DNA of 64,000 nucleotides. It comes from Bradyrhizobium niftali. GTDB lineage: Bacteria; Pseudomonadota; Alphaproteobacteria; Rhizobiales; Xanthobacteraceae. A program made the position numbers and the translations under genes. Positions 1-10,164 of this stretch are shown one piece after another. The stretch spans positions 186,001-250,000 of the forward strand of contig NZ_SPQT01000003.1 of assembly GCF_004571025.1 (NCBI RefSeq). Reading direction: 5' to 3'. Position 1 is the first letter of the stretch. The number at the start of each line of letters is the position of its first letter. The notes under the pieces were generated by a model, which was not told where the DNA came from, ran no database searches, and was given only the letters and a program-made list of their open reading frames with translations.

Positions 1-934
1 TGCCGTCGCGCACGCCGATCGCGCACATCAGCATGGTCGCGGTCAACCCCAGCGTGAAGATCACGGCCTGGCCGGTGTTGAGCACCGCGAGCGACGTATA
101 GGCCTGGACGCTCGACTCCTCGTAGCGCGCGACCGAGCGGTCGTAGCGCTGCGCCTCGCGCGCCTCGGCGCCGAAATATTTCACGGTCTCGTAGTTGAGC
201 AGCGAGTCGATCGCCTTGGTGTTCGCCTCGGTGTCGGAATCGTTCATCTTGCGGCGGATGCCGATCCGCCACTCGGTCGCGATGTAGGTGTAGTACATGT
301 AGACCGCGACCGTGATCAGGGTCGCCACCACGTAGCGCCAGTCGAACTGCCAGAGCAGCACGGCCAGGAGCAGCGAAACCTCGACGATGGTCGGGATCAG
401 CTGGAGGATCACCATGCGCACGATGACCTCGATGCCCTCGCGGCCGCGCTCGAGCACGCGCGTCAGGCCGCCGGTCTTGCGCTCGAGGTGGAAGCGCAGC
501 GACAGCTCGTGCATGTGAATGAAGGTGATGGTGGCGAGCTTGCGCACCGCATGCATGGCAACGCGCGCGAAGAGGCCGTCGCGCCATTGCGTCAGCACCG
601 CCATCAGGATGCGCGTCGCGCCGTAACTGGCGGTCAGCAGCAATGGCGAGGCGATCACCCAGAGGTGCCAGTTGTCGGGCAGCACCGGCGCGGTGTTGGC
701 GCCGGTCAGCGCGTCGGTCGCCCATTTGAAGCTGAACGGCACCGTCAGCGTGATCAGCTTGGCGGCGAGCAGCAGCACCATCGACCAGACCACGCGCATC
801 TTCAGGTCGAAGCGGTCGCCCGGCCAGATATAGGGCCACAGATGCGCCAGCGTGCCCATCAGGGTGGCCCGCTCGAGCGGCCCGCCGGCGGGATCTGGCA
901 CGTCGGCGCCGGGCGGCGAATGAGGTTGGTCCAT
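1..934 (-). CDS. Atm1/HMT1-type ABC exporter, N-terminal part (partial)
   Basis: The visible 311 residues are the membrane half of an ABC exporter fused to its ATPase; the ATP-binding domain lies beyond base 1. Several hydrophobic helices are visible (around residues 50-70, 90-110 and 185-230). The stretch with ERKTGGLTRVLERG followed by TKAIDSLLNYETVKYFGAE is typical of mitochondrial Atm1/ABCB7 and bacterial relatives, which export glutathione-linked sulfur or metal species. It starts at an ATG at 934 with residues MDQPHSPPGADVPDP and is divergent from the LOG-family gene at 1126. Substrate is inferred from family only. The six-frame ORF call would miss it because it is open at the window edge. 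Confidence 0.85.
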   Translation of the reverse strand, partial: MDQPHSPPGADVPDPAGGPLERATLMGTLAHLWPYIWPGDRFDLKMRVVWSMVLLLAAKLITLTVPFSFKWATDALTGANTAPVLPDNWHLWVIASPLLLTASYGATRILMAVLTQWRDGLFARVAMHAVRKLATITFIHMHELSLRFHLERKTGGLTRVLERGREGIEVIVRMVILQLIPTIVEVSLLLAVLLWQFDWRYVVATLITVAVYMYYTYIATEWRIGIRRKMNDSDTEANTKAIDSLLNYETVKYFGAEAREAQRYDRSVARYEESSVQAYTSLAVLNTGQAVIFTLGLTATMLMCAIGVRDG

Positions 935-1125
935 CAAGAAGCCTGAAAGCCCGCCGGATGCGGGCGCGCTGCGATTAACGATTTTCGCTCGTCATATAGA
1001 AGCTTCCGGGGGCGAGCGCACCCCGCCAGATGGCGAATCTTTGATTGTTTGTCGCCATTTACCGGTAGATTTCCGGGAGGTCCGAATCACCGATTGGACT
1101 TGACGCCTCTTCGCTGCAATGCATC

Positions 1126-1740
1126 ATGGCACCAATGAGCACGATCAAAACCGTTTGCGTCTATTGCGGCTCCGGCCCCGGAACCAATCCCCGCTTCACC
1201 GAAGGCGCCAAGGCGTTCGGCAAGGCGCTCGCCGAGAACAACATCCGCCTGGTCTATGGCGGCGGCTCGCTCGGCCTGATGGGCTCGGTCGCAACCTCCG
1301 TCCTCGATAACGGCGGCACCGTCACCGGCATCATCCCCGAATTCCTGCGGATGCGCGAGAATGCGCTGACGCGCGTGCAGGAGATGATCGTCACCCCCGA
1401 CATGCACGAGCGCAAGCGACTGATGTTCGAACGCTCCGACGCCTTCGTGGCGCTGCCGGGTGGCGTCGGCACGCTGGAGGAGCTGGTCGAGCAGCTGACC
1501 TGGAAGCAGCTCGGCCGTCACGCCAAGCCGGTGCTGCTCGCCAATATCGACAATTTCTGGGAGCCGCTGTTCTCGCTGCTGTCGCACATGCGCCAGACCG
1601 AGTTCATCCGTGCCGGCCTCTCGGTCGACATCCTCAAGGCCGATCGGGTCGAGGACATCCTGCCGAAGCTGAAGGCGGCCGTGGCAAAGCTCGCCGAGGC
1701 GGAAAAAGAGCTCGCTCCGGAAGTGGCGCGCAAGCTCTGA
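1126..1740 (+). CDS. LOG-family protein (TIGR00730-like Rossmann fold)
   Basis: This 204-residue protein has the LOG/lysine-decarboxylase-like signature LPGGVGTLEEL (PGGxGTxxE) at about residues 109-119, preceded by the conserved MHERKRLMF segment. Members of the family release free cytokinin bases from cytokinin riboside monophosphates or hydrolyse other nucleoside 5'-monophosphates in the cytoplasm. Length is normal. A second ATG at 1135 (MSTIKTVCVYCGSG) fits the family N-terminus equally well; neither has a strong Shine-Dalgarno sequence. It stands alone, divergent from the ABC exporter. Cytokinin production in a plant-associated organism is possible but not shown. Confidence 0.88.
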   Translation: MAPMSTIKTVCVYCGSGPGTNPRFTEGAKAFGKALAENNIRLVYGGGSLGLMGSVATSVLDNGGTVTGIIPEFLRMRENALTRVQEMIVTPDMHERKRLMFERSDAFVALPGGVGTLEELVEQLTWKQLGRHAKPVLLANIDNFWEPLFSLLSHMRQTEFIRAGLSVDILKADRVEDILPKLKAAVAKLAEAEKELAPEVARKL

Positions 1741-1744
1741 CGCC

Positions 1745-2122
1745 CTACTCCGCAGGAAACGTCACCGCCTCGATCCGGTTGCCATCGGGATCGACGACGA
1801 AGGCCGCGTAATAGCGCACGCGATCGTGCGGGCGGATGCCCGGCGCGCCGTCGGATGCGCCGCCGGCGGACAGCGCTGCGGCGTGAAACGCATCGACCTC
1901 GACCGTTGTCTTCGCCCGCAGGCAGATGTGCACGCCGCTCTCCGGGGCTACGCGCGGCATGCCCTCGCGCAAGTTGATCCAGAATTCAGGATAGGCCTTG
2001 CCGAAGCCGACCGTCCGCGGCCGCGTGACGAGACGCGTGAGGCCGAGGGCGGCGAGCATCGCCTCGTAGAATGTTGCGGAGCGATCGAGATCGCTGACGC
2101 CGACGGAGATGTGGTCGATCAT
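1745..2122 (-). CDS. VOC-family (glyoxalase/bleomycin-resistance fold) protein
   Basis: A 125-residue single-module VOC protein: it starts MIDHISVGVSDLDRSATFYE, has a central HICLRAKTTVEVDAFHAAAL strand-helix and ends YYAAFVVDPDGNRIEAVTF, the usual C-terminal metal-ligand Glu motif. The chosen ATG at 2122 follows a GGGGAGGGG ribosome-binding site; an upstream in-frame start adds only MTVGEGSAT and is less likely. Substrate cannot be predicted; the fold covers glyoxalases, dioxygenases and drug-binding proteins. It is convergent with the LOG gene, with 4 bases between their ends. Confidence 0.85.
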   Translation of the reverse strand: MIDHISVGVSDLDRSATFYEAMLAALGLTRLVTRPRTVGFGKAYPEFWINLREGMPRVAPESGVHICLRAKTTVEVDAFHAAALSAGGASDGAPGIRPHDRVRYYAAFVVDPDGNRIEAVTFPAE

Positions 2123-2141
2123 TGTTGCGCTCCCCTCCCCA

Positions 2142-2247
2142 ACTGTCATCGCCCGGCTTGACCGGGCGATCCAGTATTCCGAGACGCCCGAGAACTACCG
2201 AGAAGCTGCGGCGTACTGGATACCCCGCTTTCGCGGGGTATGACAGC
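2142..2247. repeat. Bradyrhizobium-type interspersed palindromic element
   Basis: A nested imperfect palindrome. The outer ends are CTGTCA and TGACAG. Inside are a CGCCCGG/CCGGGCG hairpin (2150-2168), CCAGTA/TACTGG arms (2171-2176 and 2214-2219), and a TACCCCGC/GCGGGGTA hairpin (2221-2240). It has no coding content, and elements like this recur in intergenic regions of Bradyrhizobium genomes. It lies between the divergently read start of the VOC gene and the end of cimA, so it may also act as the cimA 3' hairpin. Confidence 0.75.
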
Positions 2248-2258
2248 CGTAGCGGATC

Positions 2259-3857
2259 TTACGCCGGCGCGCCCGATTTCACGAGCTTGTAGATCACCGA
2301 ATCCATCAGCGCCTGGAACGAGGCGTCGATGATGTTCGGGGACACGCCGACCGTGGTCCAGCTGTCGCCGTTCTCGTCCTCGCTCTCGATCAGCACGCGC
2401 GTGACCGCGCCGGTGCCGCCATTGAGGATGCGCACGCGATAGTCGATCAGCTTCAGGCCCTCGATGTATTTCTGGTACTTGCCGAGGTCTTTTCGCAAGG
2501 CGACGTCGAGTGCGTTGACGGGGCCGTTGCCCTCGGCCGCCGAGATCAGATGCTCGCCGGCGACGTCGACCTTGACGACCGCGAGCGCCACCGTGACGCG
2601 TTCGCCGAGCGCGTTGTAGCGCTGCTCGACATTGACGTCGAACTGCTCGACCTCGAAATACTGCGGCACCTTGCCGAGCGTGCGGCGCGCCAGCAGATCG
2701 AACGAGGCGTTGGCGGATTCGTAGGCGTAGCCGGCCGCCTCGCGCTCCTTCAGCTCCTCGACGAGACGCGTCAGCTTCGGATCGCTCTTTTCATAGGCGA
2801 TGCCGGCGCGGTCGAGCTCGGCGATGACGTTGGAGCGGCCGGCCTGGTCCGAGACCAGCACCTTGCGGTGATTGCCGACCAGTTCCGGCAGGACGTGCTC
2901 GTAGGTCTGCGGATCCTTGAGCACGGCGGAAGCGTGAATGCCGGTCTTGGTGACGAAGGCGCTCTCGCCGACATAGGCCGCATGCCGGTTCGGCACGCGG
3001 TTGAGCATGTCGTCGAGCGTGCGCGACACCTTGACGAGGGTCGCGAGCTTCTCGGCGGTGACGCCGATCTCGAAAGCGTCGGCAAACTCCTGCTTCAGCT
3101 TCAAGGTCGGGATCAGCGAGCACAGATTGGCGTTGCCGCAGCGCTCGCCAAGGCCGTTCAGCGTGCCCTGGATCTGCCGCGCCCCGGCGCGCACCGCGGC
3201 GAGCGAATTCGCCACCGCCTGCTCGGTGTCGTTATGGGCGTGGATGCCGACGTGATCGCCGGGGATGTGCTTGGTCACCTCGGTGACGATGGCTTCGACC
3301 TCGTTCGGCATGGTGCCGCCATTGGTGTCGCACAGCACCACCCAGCGGGCGCCGGCCTCGTAGGCGGCTTTCGCGCAGGCGAGCGCGAAGCTGGCGTCCT
3401 CCTTGTAGCCGTCGAAGAAATGCTCGCAGTCGAGCATCACCTCGCGGCCGGCGGCTTTCGCCGCCGCGACGCTGTCGCGGATCGAAGCGAGGTTTTCCTC
3501 TTTGGTCGTCTCCAGCGCGACGCGTACCTGATAGGCCGAGGACTTCGCCACGAAGCAGATCGCGTCGGCCTTGGCTTCCAGCAGCCCGGCGACGCCCGGA
3601 TCGTTCGAGACCGAGCGCCCGGCCCGGCGCGTCATGCCGAAGGCGGTGAAGCGCGCGTGATTGAACTTCGGCTTGCTGGCGAAGAACTCGGTATCGGTTG
3701 GATTGGCGCCGGGATAGCCGCCCTCGACATAGTCGATGCCGAGTTCGTCCAGCATCGCCGCGATGATCTGCTTGTCCGTCAGCGTGAAATCGACGCCATT
3801 GGTCTGCGCGCCGTCGCGCAGCGTAGTGTCGAACAGATAGAGGCGCTCCTTGCTCAT
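2259..3857 (-). CDS. cimA: (R)-citramalate synthase
   Basis: A 532-residue HMGL/LeuA-type enzyme condensing pyruvate and acetyl-CoA to citramalate, the threonine-independent entry to isoleucine synthesis. The N-terminal TIM barrel carries LFDTTLRDGAQTNGVDFT (catalytic Arg-Asp) and the HAHNDTEQAVANSLAA metal-binding His pair; NGLGERCGNANL follows. The C-terminal third resembles the LeuA dimer/regulatory domain (RVLNGGTGAVTRVLIES region). The start at 3857 is chosen because its ATG overlaps the TGA of the upstream acetyltransferase gene (ATGA), showing translational coupling; the longer in-frame start at 3902 would only add unconserved residues. 2-isopropylmalate or homocitrate synthase is less likely given the DTTLRDGAQTNG form. 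Confidence 0.9.
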   Translation of the reverse strand: MSKERLYLFDTTLRDGAQTNGVDFTLTDKQIIAAMLDELGIDYVEGGYPGANPTDTEFFASKPKFNHARFTAFGMTRRAGRSVSNDPGVAGLLEAKADAICFVAKSSAYQVRVALETTKEENLASIRDSVAAAKAAGREVMLDCEHFFDGYKEDASFALACAKAAYEAGARWVVLCDTNGGTMPNEVEAIVTEVTKHIPGDHVGIHAHNDTEQAVANSLAAVRAGARQIQGTLNGLGERCGNANLCSLIPTLKLKQEFADAFEIGVTAEKLATLVKVSRTLDDMLNRVPNRHAAYVGESAFVTKTGIHASAVLKDPQTYEHVLPELVGNHRKVLVSDQAGRSNVIAELDRAGIAYEKSDPKLTRLVEELKEREAAGYAYESANASFDLLARRTLGKVPQYFEVEQFDVNVEQRYNALGERVTVALAVVKVDVAGEHLISAAEGNGPVNALDVALRKDLGKYQKYIEGLKLIDYRVRILNGGTGAVTRVLIESEDENGDSWTTVGVSPNIIDASFQALMDSVIYKLVKSGAPA

Positions 3858-4345
3858 TGCGATGCTCCGAGCGTCTTCTTCATGGTGGTGTTGGCGAGCC
3901 ACTCGTCGTTGACGGTGATGCTGTTGCGCTGCATGGCGACATAGCCGCGCTTGGCGAAAAAGCCCTGCGCGGTGTCGCTGGCATCGACCGAGAGGCTTTT
4001 CGCGCCGCGGCCGCCGGCAAGCTTCTCCAGCGCATCGACCAGCATGGTGGCAATGCCCTGCCCGCTGACTGCCGGATGCACATAGAGCATGCGGATGTGG
4101 TCGGCCCCTTGCAGCGAGGCGAAGCCGACGGGCGAGCCCTCCAGCGTCGCAATCAGCGTCAGGTCGGCGGCGAGCCGCTTGCCGAACTCTTCGGTTTCCG
4201 CAGCCTCCATCCAGGCCTGCTGCTGCGCCTCGTTGTAGTCGTCGCCGGTCAACTCCTCGATGCTCGCAGCGAAGATCGCGGCGAGCACCGGCACGTCATC
4301 AGGCAGGAAGGGCCGCAAGCCCGGCTTTGGCAAAGTCTGTCCCAT
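3854..4345 (-). CDS. GNAT-family N-acetyltransferase
   Basis: A 163-residue GNAT protein beginning MGQTLPKPGLRPFLPDDVP. The acetyl-CoA binding loop is RMLYVHPAVSGQGIATMLVDAL, with the Q/R-x-x-G-x-G/A pattern, followed by a FFAKRGYVAMQRN strand usual at the C-terminus of the fold. The start at 4345 is 5 bases after the stop of the tiny membrane-protein gene, and its stop overlaps the cimA start by 4 bases, so the whole set is one operon with cysS. Substrate unknown; no ribosomal-protein acetyltransferase signature is evident. Confidence 0.88.
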   Translation of the reverse strand: MGQTLPKPGLRPFLPDDVPVLAAIFAASIEELTGDDYNEAQQQAWMEAAETEEFGKRLAADLTLIATLEGSPVGFASLQGADHIRMLYVHPAVSGQGIATMLVDALEKLAGGRGAKSLSVDASDTAQGFFAKRGYVAMQRNSITVNDEWLANTTMKKTLGASQ

Positions 4346-4350
4346 CGTCT

Positions 4351-4460
4351 TCACCACATCCCATAGAGCTTGAGCGCAAATGCCACCGCGGCGGCGAGCA
4401 GCAGGATCTTCAGCGCGATGTAATAGAGCCAGTGCCGCGGAAAAGGCGTGTCGGGCCGCA

Positions 4461-4464
<4 letters not shown>
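4351..4464 (-). CDS. 37-residue single-helix membrane protein
   Basis: A tiny gene missed by length filters. It encodes 37 residues: a short charged start ([12 protein letters not shown]), then one hydrophobic helix ([19 protein letters not shown]) ending LYGMW. Its ATG overlaps the cysS stop codon (ATGA at 4461-4464), and its stop lies 5 bases before the acetyltransferase start, so its position in the operon is strongly constrained. An alternative start is the second ATG at 4461. I do not recognise a family. Likely an inner-membrane small protein with the N-terminus inside; function unknown. Confidence 0.65.
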
Positions 4465-5843
<1,379 letters not shown>

Positions 5844-6129
5844 ATGGACACCCGTCGGCTGTTGGCCGGGCGTCCAGTGCTCTCAATGTTTTTGAGAAAA
5901 GACGGCTCCAGCCAGCGAATCGCTAGCTCGTAATCTCGCAAATCGTGCAAATGGCGAGGAGACCGTTCATGCGGGAACATATGGGCTATGAGGCGGCCCC
6001 GCGTCAAGAGAGCCGCGAAAATGCCGTTCTATCTCCGCAAAGCACGGCCGCCCCGCCATGATGGTTCATCATCATTAACCTTTTGAGTTTATTCGAGATG
6101 CTGGCGGTTCCCCCAGCCCCGGTATTTTC

Positions 6130-6435
6130 ATGCGATCCATACTCGCGCTCATTTCCTGTGCCTCCATCGTCGCGTCATCGGGCGCATTCGCCGAAACCCG
6201 CGTCTTCATCATCGCCAACCAGGCGGACGGCTACGGCATCGACCAGTGCCTGGCCAAGGGCGACAAATGCGGCGCGCAGGTCGCGCGCACCTATTGCCAG
6301 TCACGGGATTTTGCCCAGGCTTCGGCCTATCGCCGGGTCGATCCCGACGAAATTACCGGCTCTGTCCCCAAAACCGGCACAAACTGCTCCCATGGCCGTT
6401 GCGACGAATATGTCGCAATCACCTGCCAGCGCTGA
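6130..6435 (+). CDS. small secreted cysteine-rich protein
   Basis: A 101-residue protein with a clear signal peptide (MRSILALISCASIVASSGAFA, cleavage likely after AFA). The mature part contains six cysteines (QCLAKGDKC, TYC, NC, RC and a final TC) suggesting three disulfides in the periplasm. No family recognised; it resembles short conserved hypothetical proteins of Bradyrhizobiaceae. The region upstream (5844-6129) separates it from cysS, which is divergent. Confidence 0.7.
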   Translation: MRSILALISCASIVASSGAFAETRVFIIANQADGYGIDQCLAKGDKCGAQVARTYCQSRDFAQASAYRRVDPDEITGSVPKTGTNCSHGRCDEYVAITCQR

Positions 6436-6565
6436 ATTCGCTCGGAGCTGGCGGACCTTAGGCCCAATCTTTGGCCCCTGAAACGACGTGACGATGCCGC
6501 GGGAAGCGGCTATGGGAGGGCGCGCTTCGGCCCTTCATGTCACATTGGGCCGTGACCTCGCTAGA

Positions 6566-7759
6566 ATGGCGGATATGCCTGAATTTTTGACTCTCTCCCG
6601 TGCCCGCTCGATCCTTGCCTGCACCGTGCTCCTGAGCACCGTGATGCTTGCCAACAGCGCCTTCGCGCAGGCCGGACCGCCCGGACCGCCGCCTCAGCCC
6701 GGCCAGAACGGGCTCGGCCCCAATCCGATGTGCGTGCGACTGGAAGGCCAGCTCGCCGCGCTCGATCGTGGCGGCGGCGGTGACCCCGCGCGCGAAGACC
6801 AGATCCGCCGCTATCAGGATTCCCAGGCCAAGCAGCAGGCCGAGCTCGACCGCGTCACCATGCAGGCCAAGCGCATGGGCTGCGATTCCTCCGGCTTCTT
6901 CTCGCTGTTCAACGGCCAGTCGGCGCAGTGCGGCCCGGTCAACACCCAGATCCAGCAGATGCGCGCCAATCTGGACCAGATCACCGGCAATCTCGAACGC
7001 CTGCGTGGCGGCGGTCCCGGCGGCTTCAGCCCGGAACGCGACAGCCAGCGCCGCTCGGTGCTGGTGGCCCTCGCCCAGAACAATTGCGGCCCGCAATATG
7101 CCAACGCCGCGCAGTCGCAGGGCGGCGGCAACTTCCTGAGCAACCTGTTCGGCGGCAACAACCCCAACAATCCGCAGGCCGTGCCGCCCTCCGATCTCGG
7201 CCCGCAATCCGGCACCTACCGCACCGTATGCGTGCGCACCTGCGACGGCGCCTATTTCCCGGTCTCGTTTGCCACCGTGCCGGCGCGCTTCCCGGACGAC
7301 GAGAAGACCTGCAAGGCGCTGTGCCCCGCCGCGGAAGCCGTGCTCTACACCCACCGCAATCCCGGCGAAGACATGAACTCCGCGGTCTCCGTCAGCGGCC
7401 AGCCCTACACGGCGCTGCCGACTGCATTCAAATTCCGCAGCGAGTTCAACCCGTCCTGCTCCTGCAAGGCGGCGGGCCAGACCTGGGCCGATGCGTTGAA
7501 GTCCGCCGACGACAAGGCCGCGGCCGAACAGCAGGGCGACATCATCGTCACCGAGGAGAGCGCCAAGAAGATGCAGCAGCAGCGGCTCAACAAGGGCACG
7601 CCTGCCGCCAATGGCAAGAAGGGTGCGCCTGCCGCGCCGACGACGGCCACCGCACCGGCCGCGACGCCACCGGCGGATACCGGCACGGCTCCGACGAGCT
7701 CGGAGAACAAGCCGATCCGCTCGGTCGGCCCGACCTTCCTGCCGCAGCAGCAGAAGTAG
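6566..7759 (+). CDS. DUF2865 domain-containing secreted protein
   Basis: About 397 residues. A signal peptide (LACTVLLSTVMLANSAFAQ) is followed by a proline/glycine-rich linker and a helical segment with GGGGDPAREDQIRRYQD. The conserved core, about residues 215-305, is YRTVCVRTCDGAYFPVSF through CKALCPAAEAVLYTH, with the paired cysteines of DUF2865. The C-terminus is low-complexity Ala/Pro. The family is common in Rhizobiales and has no known function; export to the periplasm is inferred. ATG at 6566 or 6575 both precede the signal peptide; the longest frame (6488) would spoil it. Confidence 0.82.
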   Translation: MADMPEFLTLSRARSILACTVLLSTVMLANSAFAQAGPPGPPPQPGQNGLGPNPMCVRLEGQLAALDRGGGGDPAREDQIRRYQDSQAKQQAELDRVTMQAKRMGCDSSGFFSLFNGQSAQCGPVNTQIQQMRANLDQITGNLERLRGGGPGGFSPERDSQRRSVLVALAQNNCGPQYANAAQSQGGGNFLSNLFGGNNPNNPQAVPPSDLGPQSGTYRTVCVRTCDGAYFPVSFATVPARFPDDEKTCKALCPAAEAVLYTHRNPGEDMNSAVSVSGQPYTALPTAFKFRSEFNPSCSCKAAGQTWADALKSADDKAAAEQQGDIIVTEESAKKMQQQRLNKGTPAANGKKGAPAAPTTATAPAATPPADTGTAPTSSENKPIRSVGPTFLPQQQK

Positions 7760-7773
7760 GCGCTCACCCGTCA

Positions 7774-7799
7774 TGCCCGGCGCAGGCGGTCGCCGGGCA
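7774..7799. terminator. hairpin between convergent genes
   Basis: A perfect 9-bp stem (TGCCCGGCG / CGCCGGGCA) with an 8-base loop, placed 14 bases after each of the two converging stop codons (7759 and 7814). There is no T-tract on either side, so it is either a bidirectional mRNA 3'-end hairpin or a short copy of a rhizobial palindromic unit. Confidence 0.5.
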
Positions 7800-7813
7800 C
7801 AGCCGTTTCGCTG

Positions 7814-8722
7814 TTACTGCTCTCCCTCGCGGCTCCACGGGAAGAGATTGGCCGGAAAGTCCGCTGCGTAGCGCTTTCCCTTCGGGGGCGGCGACGGCTC
7901 GTCCGGTGGATTCGGATTCGGCTCGACCACCCGCCGATAGAGGTGCCAGGTCGCATGACCGAGCACCGGGAGGACGACAGCGAGACCGACGAAGAACGGC
8001 AGCGAGCCGATCACGAGCAACGCCGCGACGATCAGCCCCCACCCCGCCATCGCGACCGGATTGGCGGCCACCGCCTGCAGCGATGTACGGATCGCGTCGA
8101 TCGCCGTCGCATGCCGATCGAGCATCAACGGAAACGATACGACGCTGACGCATAGGGCCGCGACCGCAAACAGGAAGCCGACACCGCAACCGACGATGAT
8201 GAGCGACCATCCTTCCGGCGTGGTCAGCACGCGGGTTGCGAAGTCGGGAATGCTTGCAGCCGCCGCGTGACCGAAGATAGTGACATAGATCGCGTTCGCG
8301 ACGCCGATCCAGACCCCGAACAGGACCAGCAGGAGCACGCCGAGCTCGAGCATGGCGCCGAAGGAAGGTGCGCGCAGCACCTTGATCGCATCCCATGCAT
8401 CGACCTCCTCGCCGCGCTCACGGCGACGGCTGAGTTCGTAGAGGCCGATCGCGGCAAAGGGACCGATCAGGGCAAAGCCTGCGGCCAGCGGAAACAGCAG
8501 CGGCAGGACCGAATGGCCGAGGACCATCCTGAACAGGACGAGACCGAGAACCGGATAGATCACGCAGACGACGATCGCGTGACTCGGCATCGCCTGGAAA
8601 TCTTCCCAGCCCAGGCGCAGCACCTCTCTCAAGTCGGACAAGCCGATCTTGCGAATGGGATAAGAGACCGCCTCACCGAACAGGTGCCGCTTTATGATCC
8701 TGTCGGGATAAAGAGTGGCCAT
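7814..8722 (-). CDS. DUF2189 integral membrane protein
   Basis: 302 residues. It starts MATLYPDRIIKRHLFGEAVSYPIRKI and has about six hydrophobic helices: two near the N-terminus (AIVVCVIYPVLGLVLF; PLLFPLAAGFALIGPFAAIGLYELSRRRE), two in the middle and two before a proline-rich tail. The ELSRRRERGE motif after helix two is a hallmark of DUF2189 proteins, whose function is unknown. The start is supported by GGAGGG nine bases upstream; the longer frame starting at 8839 adds Arg-rich, unconserved residues. It is divergent from the oxidase operon. Confidence 0.82.
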   Translation of the reverse strand: MATLYPDRIIKRHLFGEAVSYPIRKIGLSDLREVLRLGWEDFQAMPSHAIVVCVIYPVLGLVLFRMVLGHSVLPLLFPLAAGFALIGPFAAIGLYELSRRRERGEEVDAWDAIKVLRAPSFGAMLELGVLLLVLFGVWIGVANAIYVTIFGHAAAASIPDFATRVLTTPEGWSLIIVGCGVGFLFAVAALCVSVVSFPLMLDRHATAIDAIRTSLQAVAANPVAMAGWGLIVAALLVIGSLPFFVGLAVVLPVLGHATWHLYRRVVEPNPNPPDEPSPPPKGKRYAADFPANLFPWSREGEQ

Positions 8723-9253
8723 GGACACACCCTCCTCTGCTGAAAGCCGCGGCGGAGAACGGCGCGCTTTCCGGCCACGCGTATCCGCCCTTGTGTGCGG
8801 GAGACGCGATCGAGCGGAGTACGGCAGTTCCAGGCTCAACGAGGAAGGAGCTTAGCCGGACGAAACCCGTCGCGACCTGCGCCCCAAGCTTAGCGCGCGC
8901 GACGTGGAATGACCAGCACTCCCGACTGGGTGAATTGTGCCTCGCATATTTTGTGCGATGCATCACATCGAGAATGCGACTGACGCTCGCCAGCGTGCAC
9001 GGCAGCATGGATCGCCCGCGCCAGCTAAGCGTGTTGACATGCTATTGACGCCGGGTTCGCGGGGGATCATTTTAAAAGCATAGACGCCCGCAAAATTGGC
9101 GGTCGCGATCGAAATATCGCGACCGGTTGAATGGGCGAGGCAATAGGCGCGGCGATGGCATAGATGTCATCCTAGAAGAGTCCGCCACCGCGACAGACGC
9201 GAGCTCCGCCCTGGATTCGTATCCGCAGCCTTCGATGGCAAGGATGGATCAGG
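8723..9253. other. intergenic region upstream of the oxidase operon
   Basis: 531 bases with no supported gene. It holds the divergent control region for the DUF2189 gene and the terminal oxidase operon. TTGACA (9034-9039) and TTGACG (9046-9051) resemble -35 boxes; with 17-base spacing the second leads to an A/T-rich ATTTTAAAA at 9069-9077, a weak promoter candidate about 180 bases ahead of the first oxidase gene. No FixK/FNR box (TTGA-N6-TCAA) was seen. Confidence 0.3.
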
Positions 9254-10087
9254 ATGGCTGTCGCACTGATACTGCTTCTGGTCGCGATCGGCTCGGTGCT
9301 GTTTCACCTCTACAGCCCGTGGTGGTGGACGCCGATCGCCACGAACTGGGCCTATATCGACCACACCATCAACATCACGTTCTGGATCACGGGCTTCGTT
9401 TTCGTCGCGGTCATCGCCTTCATGGCTTATTGCGTCTTCCGCTTTCACCACAAAGAGGGAAGACGGGCTGACTACAATCCGGAAAACAAAAGGCTCGAAT
9501 GGTGGCTGAGCGTCGGAACCGGCGTCGGCGTCGCGGCCATGCTGGCGCCTGGCCTCGTGGTCTGGCACCAGTTCGTGACGGTGCCTGCGGATGCCACCGA
9601 GGTCGAGGTCATGGGCCAGCAATGGCAATGGAGCTTCCGCCTTCCGGGCAAGGATGGGCAGTTGGGCACGTCCGACGTCCGCAACATCGCTCCCGACAAT
9701 CCGATGGGACTCAATCGTGACGACCCGCACGCGCAGGACGACGTCGTGATCGAGAACGGCGACCTGCACCTTCAAATGGGAAAGCCGGTCAAGGTTCTCC
9801 TCCGCTCGGTTGATGTCCTGCACGATTTCTACGTGCCCGAATTCCGGGCCAAGATGGACATGGTTCCGGGCATGGTGACCTATTTCTGGATAACGCCGAT
9901 CCGAACCGGAACGTTCGATGTTCTATGTGCGGAGCTTTGTGGCGCTGCTCACTATCAGATGCGGGCCAAGGTCATCATCGACGAAGAGCGTGAATATCAC
10001 GCTTGGCTGGAGCAACAAAAGACGTTTGCCGAATTGTCGCCGGCAAAAGCCCTCGTGAAGGCGACGTACCAATCCGGTGGCAAGTAG
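9254..10087 (+). CDS. coxM: cytochrome c oxidase subunit II (CuA)
   Basis: 277 residues. Three hydrophobic helices (about 2-20, 38-65, 88-108) are followed by a periplasmic cupredoxin domain. The CuA ligands are intact in CAELCGAAHYQM, with the paired upstream His in the VDVLHDFYVP strand, and electron entry Trp in MGQQWQWSF. No heme-c (CxxCH) extension is present, so it is an aa3-type, not caa3-type, subunit. First gene of a five-gene oxidase operon ordered II-I-III-III-IV, matching the coxMNOP set described in Bradyrhizobium japonicum (symbol from memory of that order). It passes electrons from cytochrome c to subunit I. Confidence 0.9.
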   Translation: MAVALILLLVAIGSVLFHLYSPWWWTPIATNWAYIDHTINITFWITGFVFVAVIAFMAYCVFRFHHKEGRRADYNPENKRLEWWLSVGTGVGVAAMLAPGLVVWHQFVTVPADATEVEVMGQQWQWSFRLPGKDGQLGTSDVRNIAPDNPMGLNRDDPHAQDDVVIENGDLHLQMGKPVKVLLRSVDVLHDFYVPEFRAKMDMVPGMVTYFWITPIRTGTFDVLCAELCGAAHYQMRAKVIIDEEREYHAWLEQQKTFAELSPAKALVKATYQSGGK

Positions 10088-10164
10088 CAAGCTGCCGCTG
10101 CGAAGATGGATCGGGTGCATGAGGCCAACGCCTCGCACCCGATGGATCCGACCAAGGAGGTTCT

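Noticed and set aside
9034..9077. FixK/FNR site before the oxidase operon
   Set aside because: TTGACATGCTATTGACG lacks the TTGA-N6-TCAA symmetry needed.
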